DNA of 64,000 nucleotides from Bog-473 sp963755375 (GTDB lineage Bacteria; Actinomycetota; Acidimicrobiia; Acidimicrobiales; RAAP-2). Of this stretch, positions 36,120-45,047 are shown piece by piece. The notes under the pieces are model-generated. The model was not told the origin of the DNA. It ran no database searches and worked only from the letters and a program-made list of their open reading frames with translations. The position numbers and the translations under genes are program-made. Position 1 is the stretch's first letter; each line of letters opens with the position of its first letter. The stretch lies in assembly GCA_963755375.1 (NCBI GenBank), contig CAVWKG010000002.1, forward strand, positions 361,964 to 425,963, written 5' to 3'.

Positions 36120-37193
36120 TCATCCTTGAGTCGAGGCCACCCCCATCGGCGCTCCCCCGTTGGCGGCAGAGCGGTAGGCGGCGTCGACCAGACGATGGGC
36201 CTCCAGGGCGACGTCGAGCCCGGGCTCGGGAGGCCGACCACCCGTCACGGCATCGATGAAGGCCCGGTCCGCCTCGACGTAGGCGCGCACGGCGAGGCCG
36301 ACCTCGTCGTGCGCCAGCGGGAGCGCGTCGACCCACGCCGGGGACGGGCAGGCCCGAACCTCCGTGCCGGCGCTGGTCTGGACGTGGAGAGGACCGCGGA
36401 ACTCATCCTCGAGCCAGGCCATGCCCCGGCGGCAGAAGACCTCCAGCCGGCGCGTGGAACCACGGCTCAAGATGTCGTGCCAGACGCTTGTGAGCTGTGC
36501 CTCGCAGCCCGAGGCGAAGGACAGCGTGACAGCGGCCAGGTCCTCGATGCCCACGTGGCCGGCATGGTTCGCCGTACGGGCGACGACGGAGTCCACGTCG
36601 CCGAAGCAGAACCGCAGGATGTCGAGGTCGTGGATGGAGTGCTCTATCAGGCAACCGCCGCCGGCCTGGGCGGCGTCGGCCCGCCACTTCGAGGCGTAGG
36701 TCCCCTGTATCGGGAAGTACTGGTCATCGCGGAACACCGCCGCCATCGGCGCACCCAGCGTCCCGCCCCGGACCAGGTCATGCAGCGCCCGGAAGACCGG
36801 GGCGCTGCGCAGCACCAGGCCGCTCTGGCTGGGGGCGCCGGAGGCGCGCACGGCCTCGACCAGCGCCGCGGCGTTTGCCAGGTCGATATCGAGCGGCTTC
36901 TCGCAGAACACGGCGCAGCCGGCAGCCAGGGCTTCGTCCACCACGCCGCGATGCGCCGAGGTGGGCGTGCAGACCCAGACGACGTCGCAACGCCGGGCGA
37001 CCGCCGCGGCGTCGGCAACGACGTCCACATCGTCGGAGGCAAGGGCGTCGGCGAAGCCACGGGCGCGGTGCTCGCGCCGGTCATGGACGGCGACGATCGC
37101 TGCGTCGACGACCTCGTCGTCGATCATGGCCTTGAGGCCCAGGCCGTGTGCCCAGGCGATGAGACCGGACCCGACGAAGCCGACGCGCAGCAT
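36120..37193 (-). CDS. Gfo/Idh/MocA-family oxidoreductase
   Basis: The 357-residue NAD(P)-dependent enzyme has an N-terminal Rossmann domain starting MLRVGFVGSGLIAWAHGLGL and the EKPLD motif with its catalytic lysine (AVFCEKPLDIDLANAA). The C-terminal alpha/beta domain carries the ACGxD-like GGCLIEHSIHDLDILRFCFG, including the conserved H-x3-D. It oxidises or reduces a sugar or inositol-like substrate, which cannot be named from this. The gene is not in an evident catabolic operon. Confidence 0.9.
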   Translation of the reverse strand: MLRVGFVGSGLIAWAHGLGLKAMIDDEVVDAAIVAVHDRREHRARGFADALASDDVDVVADAAAVARRCDVVWVCTPTSAHRGVVDEALAAGCAVFCEKPLDIDLANAAALVEAVRASGAPSQSGLVLRSAPVFRALHDLVRGGTLGAPMAAVFRDDQYFPIQGTYASKWRADAAQAGGGCLIEHSIHDLDILRFCFGDVDSVVARTANHAGHVGIEDLAAVTLSFASGCEAQLTSVWHDILSRGSTRRLEVFCRRGMAWLEDEFRGPLHVQTSAGTEVRACPSPAWVDALPLAHDEVGLAVRAYVEADRAFIDAVTGGRPPEPGLDVALEAHRLVDAAYRSAANGGAPMGVASTQG

Positions 37194-37234
37194 GCCGGGG
37201 GAGACTAGGCGTTGGCGCCCGCGTCGTCAGTTCG

Positions 37235-37912
37235 TCAAAGCGGGACCGTGGTGGACGGCGCACGAGACGCCGGCTCTGGCGCGACATGCCCGGCCAGCGC
37301 GTCCATGAATCGCGACGCCACCATGACGAGCAACGCGATCTCGTGTCGCTCCCGTCGCCTGATGGATGCCGGGCGCCCGCCGCAGACGGTGAGCCCCGTC
37401 TCGGGGACGGGTTCGACGAAGACGCCCGAGCCGGTCGTGTCGTTGGCCGGGTCCGCTCCGCTGCGCGAGCCCTCGGCGAAGGCGGCGACCCACTGCACGG
37501 AAGGGACGTCGCCGTGCACCTCGGCGAAGCCCGCGAGCTCGTCGTCGGCCAACGCCAGCCACGAGAGGTCGAACAGCGTGATCAGGTGGGCGGTCAACGC
37601 ATTCATGGCGGCCGTCGGCGTGGCGGCCTGCAGGATCCCGGCGGCGGCGGCCAGGACGGTGTCCTCCCGGTCCTTCGCCTCCGCCATCAGTTCGGTCACC
37701 TCTTCGACGCCCACGCCAGGGACGTTGCGCACGCCACGGCAGACGGCGTCGACCGCGCCGGGCTCGTCGGGCAGCTCCACCACGAGCTCGTCGATCGCCA
37801 CCCCCGCCTCGCGCTCGAGCACCTCGAGCCCGACCACGTTGCCCTGGGCGGCGCCGATCTCGGCGGCCACGGCTCCCAGGACACCCGGCGCGTCCGGGAG
37901 CCAGATGCGCAT
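37235..37912 (-). CDS. ACT-domain protein
   Basis: The 225-residue protein begins with an ACT-like regulatory fold (MRIWLPDAPGVLGAVAAEIG, then VVGLEVLEREAGVAIDELVV), a ligand-binding module common in amino-acid control. The rest (about 75-215) looks GAF-like and includes LTVCGGRPASIRRRERHEIA. No catalytic or DNA-binding motif is seen. It lies 67 bases downstream of the transglutaminase gene on the same strand and may be the sensor of that cassette. GTG 37924 is an alternative start. Confidence 0.7.
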   Translation of the reverse strand: MRIWLPDAPGVLGAVAAEIGAAQGNVVGLEVLEREAGVAIDELVVELPDEPGAVDAVCRGVRNVPGVGVEEVTELMAEAKDREDTVLAAAAGILQAATPTAAMNALTAHLITLFDLSWLALADDELAGFAEVHGDVPSVQWVAAFAEGSRSGADPANDTTGSGVFVEPVPETGLTVCGGRPASIRRRERHEIALLVMVASRFMDALAGHVAPEPASRAPSTTVPL

Positions 37913-37979
37913 CCTGGTCAGCACGGCGTGACCCACTCCGTCACCCCCGTCAGGCCGGACAGTCCGGACCCCGCCACCC

Positions 37980-38822
37980 TCAGTGGACCCTCGCCATGCG
38001 CACCACGACCCGCATGGTGTTCTCGGCGTTGCCGGCGTAGATGCCTTTGACCGGTGGAACGTCGCCATAGTCGCGCCCGCGCCCGACGGCGACGTGGCGC
38101 TCCCCGACAGGGCAGTCGTTCGTCGGGTCGTAGGCCCACCAGCGACCCGTCCAGACCTCCACCCACGCATGGCTCTCCCCCGTGATCTCCTCGCCGATGG
38201 CCGCGTCCGCATCGGGATGGAAATAGCCCGAGACGTAGCGCGAGGGCAGCCCGACCGACTTGGTGAGGGCCAGCGCCAGGTGGGCGAAGTCCTGGCAGAC
38301 GCCGGCCCCGTCGGTGTAGGCCTCGTCCGCGGAGGTGTGCACCGAGGTGACGCCCCGCACGTAGCGCAACGACTCGTGTGTGGCCGCCATGATGCGCTGC
38401 GCCGTCTCGAGCGGGCGATCCGCCCGCAGGCGCCCGGCGATCTCCGACAGTTCCGGTCCGGGGGCGGTGTAGAGGTGGTGTGACAGATGGTCGGCCATGG
38501 TCATGGAGACGTCGGTGACGTCCTCCCACGTGCAGTCGTCGGGCTCGTCGGAATTCTGGGTATCGACGAGCGAGTTGCCCGTGATGGCCAGCAGCTCGTG
38601 GCCGCGGTCGACGTTGAATGCCACCACATGGGTGCCCCAGTAATCGAGGTACGAGTACTGAGGAGCAGCCGGCAACGTCACCACTCTCGTCTCGAGCGCG
38701 GTCTGGCGCAGCTCGGTGCGGGGGGTGAGGCGCAGCTCGTTGTAGGACGCGCGTGCCGGGGCGTCGTAGTCGAATCGCGTCTCGTGGGAAACCCGAAGCC
38801 GCCATCCGTCCGTGCGGCTCAT
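37980..38822 (-). CDS. Transglutaminase-like cysteine protease family protein
   Basis: The 280-residue protein has an N-terminal bacterial transglutaminase beta domain (LRVSHETRFDYDAPARASYN) and the papain-like core with catalytic Cys in GAGVCQDFAHL, His in ESHAWVEVW and Asp in WWAYDPTND. It belongs to COG1305, which goes with alpha-E and circularly permuted ATP-grasp genes. The start ATG at 38822 overlaps the stop of the alpha-E gene (ATGA), which decides it. It probably cuts or forms amide bonds on the product of the ATP-grasp enzyme. Confidence 0.9.
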   Translation of the reverse strand: MSRTDGWRLRVSHETRFDYDAPARASYNELRLTPRTELRQTALETRVVTLPAAPQYSYLDYWGTHVVAFNVDRGHELLAITGNSLVDTQNSDEPDDCTWEDVTDVSMTMADHLSHHLYTAPGPELSEIAGRLRADRPLETAQRIMAATHESLRYVRGVTSVHTSADEAYTDGAGVCQDFAHLALALTKSVGLPSRYVSGYFHPDADAAIGEEITGESHAWVEVWTGRWWAYDPTNDCPVGERHVAVGRGRDYGDVPPVKGIYAGNAENTMRVVVRMARVH

Positions 38823-39759
38823 CCGCCTCCGCCTCCCTGCCTCCACTGCATCGGGAGGTCCTGGGCGAAGTACCGCCTCGTCACCGCGTCACTCACCGAG
38901 GAGATCGAGGCTTGCAACCGCTCCAGCCGGGTCTCCAGGTCCCGGGAGAGCGTCGCCGGTGCCGAGTACTCGAGCTCGGCCCGGGCCAGGCCGACCAACC
39001 CGCGGGCGTCGTCCCACGCCCCCTCGCGCCCGGCGTTGATCTGGTCGAGGCACTCCTCCGCCAGGGTCAGTGAGGCGAAGGCGGAGCGCGGAAAGAGCCG
39101 GTCACGTAGGAGGAAGTCCAGGACGCGGCCCGGCTCCACGACGCCCTGGGACAGGCGCAGGTAGGGCTCGTAGCCGCCGCAGGAGCGCAGCAGCATGACG
39201 AGCCCGCTGTCGAACACCTCGTCGAAGGCCACCGTGGCCAGCTGGCGGGCCACCACATCGGTGCGCTCGAGGCAGCGGCCCAGCGTGAAGAAGAGCCAGG
39301 TCTGGTCGCGGCTCATCATGGTGTCGGCCAAGCCCATCATGCCCGCGCACTGCGTCTTCACGAAGGAGAGGTAGAACGCAGGCCCGGCACGACGGCCGGT
39401 CTCCCAGCGCAGCGGGAGCTCGGCCCAAGTCGCGTTGATGTGCTCCCAAAACTCCACCGGCACGACATGGCGCACGGCGCGCGTGTTCTCGCGGGCGGCG
39501 GCGAGTGCGCCGGCAATGGACGACCGGCTGTCGGGATAGGTGGCCAGGCGCTCGGTCGCCTGCCAAAGTGTCTCCGTCCCCGAATCGGGCAGGCCCATGA
39601 CGGCCAAAAGGCGACGGGCCGCGTGCGAGCCCTCGACGTCGCTCTGCTCGAGGGCCTGGTACACCGAGACGTCAAGGATGCGCGCCGTCCCCTCGGCCCG
39701 CTCCACGTAGCGGCCGACCCAGAAGATGGACTCAGCGACCCGGCTCAAGAGGGCCCGGG

Positions 39760-39763
<4 letters not shown>
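38819..39763 (-). CDS. Alpha-E domain protein (COG2307)
   Basis: The 314-residue all-helical protein has the characteristic N-terminus LLSRVAESIFWVGRYVERAE and a mid-region SRDQTWLFFTLGRCLERTDV. The family has no known catalytic activity but is almost always found with the ATP-grasp and transglutaminase proteins. Here it overlaps both neighbours by four bases (ATGA on each side), so all three are translated together. Role: probably a scaffold or co-enzyme of the ligase. Confidence 0.92.
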
Positions 39764-41404
<1,641 letters not shown>

Positions 41405-41526
41405 GTGTTTCGCGCCGGTTTCACGGCCGCGAACAGCAGGTGACGGGTCGACGCGAGGCAAATGGATCGGAGTCTGGGTGCCCGGGCCGGCGGGAAGGGG
41501 ATCAAGTCCGCATCGTACCGGGGGTG

Positions 41527-42522
41527 TCAGCCGATGAGCCCAAGCTCCTTGACGTCGGTGCGCTCGGCCAGCAGCTCGTCGGTGGTCACCGCTATGCGCT
41601 CAATCGCGAAGTCATCGTGGGTAAAGCCCTCGACCACGGACCATCCTCCCTTGCCGTCGGCCTCCACCGGGAAGCCGAACTGGAGGCCCTCGGGTGCGCC
41701 GTATTGGCCTTCGCTGGCGACGGCGACCGAGAAGGAGTCCCCCTTGCCGGTCTTCGTGCGCAGGCTGACGACCGTGTCGATCGCCGCCGCGGCCGCCGAG
41801 GCCGCCGAGGACGAGCCCCGGGCGTCGATGATGGCGGCGCCCCGCTTCTGGACCGTCGTGATGAAGTCGCCCCGGAGCCACTCGCCATCGGTGATCACCT
41901 CGGCCGCCGGCTTCCCACCGATGCGGGCATTGGCGAAGTCCGGGAACTGGGTGGCCGAGTGGTTGCCCCAGATGGCGACGTTGGTCACGTCGGCCACCGG
42001 CGCCCCCGCCTTGGCGGCGAGCTGCGCCTTGGCGCGGTTCTCGTCCAGGCGCGTCATGGCGAACCAGCGATCGGCCGGCACCTCGGGCGCGTGGGAGCGG
42101 GCGATGAGGCAGTTCGTGTTGCACGGATTGCCGACGACGAGGACACGTACAGCGGAGTCGGCGTTCTCGGCGATCGCCCGGCCCTGGGGCTTGAAGATCC
42201 CGCCGTTCACGCTGAGGAGGTCACCGCGCTCCATCCCCGCCTTGCGTGGGATGGAGCCGACGAGGAGCGCCCAGGACGTGCCGTCGAAGGCCGTCTTCAG
42301 GTCGGAGGTGGCGACGATGTCGTGCACCAACGGGAAGGCGCAGTCGTCGATCTCCATCACCACGCCCTCGAGCACGCGCATGGCGGGCTCGATCTCGAGG
42401 AGCCGCAACACGATCGGCTGGTCGTCGCCGAGCAGCTGGCCCGATGCGATGCGGAACAGGATGGAGTACCCGATCTGGCCGCCGGCACCGGTGACGGTCA
42501 CGTGGACGGGGGGCTTGGCCAT
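41527..42522 (-). CDS. mdh: Malate dehydrogenase
   Basis: The 331-residue enzyme has the NAD-binding start VHVTVTGAGGQIGYSILFRI, the active-site region AMTRLDENRAKAQLAAKAG and the catalytic histidine in WGNHSATQFPDF. It interconverts malate and oxaloacetate in the TCA cycle. The ATG at 42522 begins the conserved region; the longer frame is unrelated. It lies 31 bases after icd on the same strand, so the two TCA genes form an operon. Confidence 0.95.
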   Translation of the reverse strand: MAKPPVHVTVTGAGGQIGYSILFRIASGQLLGDDQPIVLRLLEIEPAMRVLEGVVMEIDDCAFPLVHDIVATSDLKTAFDGTSWALLVGSIPRKAGMERGDLLSVNGGIFKPQGRAIAENADSAVRVLVVGNPCNTNCLIARSHAPEVPADRWFAMTRLDENRAKAQLAAKAGAPVADVTNVAIWGNHSATQFPDFANARIGGKPAAEVITDGEWLRGDFITTVQKRGAAIIDARGSSSAASAAAAAIDTVVSLRTKTGKGDSFSVAVASEGQYGAPEGLQFGFPVEADGKGGWSVVEGFTHDDFAIERIAVTTDELLAERTDVKELGLIG

Positions 42523-42553
42523 GGAGGAGGCGGTCCTTTCCGACTGTTGTCTG

Positions 42554-43750
42554 TTAGAGGCGGTCGACGATGGCCGAAGCGAACTCGGAGCACTTGACCT
42601 CGGTGGCGCCATCCATCAGGCGGGCAAAGTCGTAGGTCACCACCTTGTCCGCAATGGTGGCCTCGAGCGCGTGCACGATGTCCGAGGCGGCGTTGTTCCA
42701 GCCGACGTGCTCGTACATGAGCACCCCTGAGAGGAGCAACGAGCCGGGGTTCACCTTGTCCTGTCCGGCGTACTTCGGCGCGGTGCCGTGCGTCGCCTCG
42801 AAGATGCCGTGGCCGCTCACGTAGTTGATGTTGGCCCCCGGGGCGATGCCGATCCCTCCGACCTGAGCCGCCAAAGCATCGGAGAGGTAGTCACCGTTGA
42901 GGTTCGTCGTGGCGATCACGTCGAAGTCCGTCGGCCGGGTCAGGACCTGCTGCAGCGTGATGTCGGCAATGGTGTCCTTGACGAGGAGCTTGTCGCCGGG
43001 GTCGCCGTCGCAGTCGTCCCAGCCCACCGCGACGTCGGAGAACTCCTCGCGCACCAGCTCGTAGCCCCACTCGCGGAACGCACCCTCGGTGAACTTCTGG
43101 ATGTTGCCCTTGTGCACCAGCGTGACGGAGCGGCGCTTGCGGTCGAGGGCGTACTCGATGGCGGCGCGGATGAGGCGCTTGGAGCCCATCGGGGAGATCG
43201 GCTTGATGCCGATGCCCGAGGCCTCCCGGATGGGCCAGCCCATCTCGGTGCGCAGGTACTCGGCGAGCTTCTCGGCCTCGGCCGTGCCGGACTGCACCTC
43301 GTAACCGGCGTAGACGTCCTCGGTGTTCTCCCGGAAGATGACCATGTCGACCAGCTCGGGGTGCACCACGGGCGACGGGACACCGGAGAACCAGCGCACC
43401 GGGCGCAGGCAGACATAGAGATCCAGGATCTGGCGCAGCGCGACGTTGAGGGATCGGATGCCGCCTCCGACCGGCGTGGTGAGCGGGCCCTTGATCCCGA
43501 TGAGGTGCGACCGGAAGGTCTCCACCGTCTCGTCGGGCAACCAGTTCCCCGTCTCGTCGAACGCCTTCTGGCCGGCCAGGACCTCCTTCCAGGCGACCTT
43601 GTGTCCGTGCTTGGCGGCGGCGGCATCGAGGACCAGCTTGGCGGCGGGCCAGATGTCGACCCCGGTGCCGTCGCCCTCGATGAAGGGAATGATGGGTTCG
43701 TCGGGGACCTGGAGCGTGCCGTCGTCGCCCATGCGGATGAGATCTGCCAT
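42554..43750 (-). CDS. icd: Isocitrate dehydrogenase (NADP-type)
   Basis: The 398-residue enzyme has IIPFIEGDGTGVDIWPAAKL, the substrate-binding RENTEDVYAGYEV and the cofactor region GIFEATHGTAPKYAGQDKVN, all typical of dimeric bacterial NADP-dependent isocitrate dehydrogenases. ATG 43750 is the natural start (MADLIRMGDDGTLQ); the frame extends to 43840 without conservation. A cluster of 9-base repeats lies 73-124 bases upstream and may affect transcription. Confidence 0.94.
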   Translation of the reverse strand: MADLIRMGDDGTLQVPDEPIIPFIEGDGTGVDIWPAAKLVLDAAAAKHGHKVAWKEVLAGQKAFDETGNWLPDETVETFRSHLIGIKGPLTTPVGGGIRSLNVALRQILDLYVCLRPVRWFSGVPSPVVHPELVDMVIFRENTEDVYAGYEVQSGTAEAEKLAEYLRTEMGWPIREASGIGIKPISPMGSKRLIRAAIEYALDRKRRSVTLVHKGNIQKFTEGAFREWGYELVREEFSDVAVGWDDCDGDPGDKLLVKDTIADITLQQVLTRPTDFDVIATTNLNGDYLSDALAAQVGGIGIAPGANINYVSGHGIFEATHGTAPKYAGQDKVNPGSLLLSGVLMYEHVGWNNAASDIVHALEATIADKVVTYDFARLMDGATEVKCSEFASAIVDRL

Positions 43751-43822
43751 GTCCGGGATGCTACGGGGCGGGGCGACGAGGTCCCAATTGACCTCGTCGC
43801 AGAACCCCGGCCGACCGTCCAT

Positions 43823-43874
43823 CTGATTCACCTGATTCATCTGATTCGCCTTGTGGCTGATTCACCCGATTCAC
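43823..43874. repeat. Cluster of 9-bp CTGATTCAC-type repeats
   Basis: Five near-identical units are found: three in tandem at 43823-43849 (ending AC, AT, GC), then a 7-base gap and two more at 43857-43874. They lie between the nucleotidyltransferase gene and icd, upstream of icd on the minus strand. Confidence 0.75.
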
Positions 43875-44467
43875 CTTGTTGACGAGATCGGGTGGCCCGC
43901 CGCCCCGGTGGACAGGAGCCCGGCAAGGCGGGTGTGCTGCTCGGAATCCGGACCGAGGAAGTCACCCACCCAGTGGAGCGTCCGGGCGGCGTCGACCTCG
44001 GTACCCCAGAGGAGCATCTCCTCTATGTCGAGCCAGTCCTTGGGGCGGTCGAAGATGGCCTTGCACACGATGAGGTGCTCGGGAGCGAGGATCGGGATGT
44101 CGACCTTTCCAAGGCGGCCCCTGCGGGCACATTCGGCCATTTCGAGGTGCAGGTCAGTGGTGGCGAAGAACACATCGAGGTAGGTCCCGTCCCAGTCGAG
44201 CCTCGCCTGCCCATCCAACGCAATCGTGGCCCGGTCCCCGGGTCCGACCGTCACCCCGAGCCGGGCCATCAGCTCGAGGATCGGTTCCGCCGCCTCGGGC
44301 GGCAGGGTCAGGTTGACGTCGATGTCGGTGGTCGCCCTCGGGTTGCGGTACCAGGCGAGTGCGAGCGCCCCGCCGAACTGGTGCGGCACCCCGGCGGAAT
44401 CGAGCATCTCGTGGAGCGAGACGATCTTGGGGACCAGGCTGCCGAACTGCCCGGCGCTGGTCAACAC
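43871..44467 (-). CDS. AbiEii-like nucleotidyltransferase (toxin candidate)
   Basis: The 198-residue protein has a minimal nucleotidyltransferase fold: FGGALALAWYRNPRATTDID with the GG and D-x-D pair (DIDVNL), a third acidic residue in LDWDGTYLDVFF, and the closing VCKAIFDRPKDWLDIEEML. This is the pattern of AbiEii/DUF6036-type proteins, many of which are toxins that modify tRNA or protein. It starts with GTG and overlaps the partner gene by seven bases. The partner and a repeat operator upstream support a toxin-antitoxin role; activity is inferred. Confidence 0.8.
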   Translation of the reverse strand: MLTSAGQFGSLVPKIVSLHEMLDSAGVPHQFGGALALAWYRNPRATTDIDVNLTLPPEAAEPILELMARLGVTVGPGDRATIALDGQARLDWDGTYLDVFFATTDLHLEMAECARRGRLGKVDIPILAPEHLIVCKAIFDRPKDWLDIEEMLLWGTEVDAARTLHWVGDFLGPDSEQHTRLAGLLSTGAAGHPISSTR

Positions 44468-44895
44468 TCGGCTTCGCGGGCCGCCCGCAGGCGCCCCAGC
44501 GGCGGAAAGCGCAGCGGCTCTGGGGGCCGAGGGGGCCGGAACGCCGAGACCTGGGCGACGAGGCCGAGGAGGTCGATGAGGGCGTCGCCGGGATCTCGCT
44601 GCGAGTCGGTCCGTGGCGGTCGTGACTCGAGCGCAGTGGCCATTCGGCGCGAGGACTCGACGAACCGCTGCATCTCGGGGCGCCGGTGGCGTCCGGTCGG
44701 GGCGGCGGCACGCGCCGCACTCGCACGCACCGCCTCGGCATCGAAGGGCCGGGAGGCCCTCCGCCTGGCGGTGACCAGCACCTTGTCGGTGAGCCGGGTG
44801 AAGCCGGCCAACGAGCGGGCCCGCGGGCCCTGGGGTGTGTGGACCGACTCCCTGATCTCGAAGCGACCCTTGGGGCGGGCGACGACGTACGCCAT
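44461..44895 (-). CDS. Partner of the nucleotidyltransferase (antitoxin candidate)
   Basis: The 144-residue basic protein starts AYVVARPKGRFEIRESVHTP and continues with an R/A-rich helical region (LTDKVLVTARRRASRPFDAE). I know this as an actinobacterial family found beside AbiEii-like genes, but its activity is not established. The ATG at 44895 is chosen; GTG 44913 would add six residues. Three copies of ACCCACTA overlap and precede the start, which fits an autoregulating antitoxin. Confidence 0.65.
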   Translation of the reverse strand: MAYVVARPKGRFEIRESVHTPQGPRARSLAGFTRLTDKVLVTARRRASRPFDAEAVRASAARAAAPTGRHRRPEMQRFVESSRRMATALESRPPRTDSQRDPGDALIDLLGLVAQVSAFRPPRPPEPLRFPPLGRLRAAREAEC

Positions 44896-44930
44896 ACCCA
44901 CTATGTTACCCACTATGGCGCCTAGTGGGT
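44896..44930 (-). promoter_or_regulatory. Operator-like triple ACCCACTA repeat
   Basis: ACCCACTA occurs at 44896-44903 and 44908-44915 in direct orientation (12-base phase), and its complement TAGTGGGT at 44923-44930. The last two form an 8-bp inverted repeat with a 7-base spacer. The set lies at the start of the antitoxin-like gene. Confidence 0.65.
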
Positions 44931-45047
44931 CGGGGTGGTGCCACCACGAGAGTGCTTCACGTGGCCACCACGAGACCGCCTCGCAGGGTGGCCACCTTGG
45001 TAACCCCAGTTGAGAACGTCAAGCTGAGGGTGAGGGAAGGAGCATTC

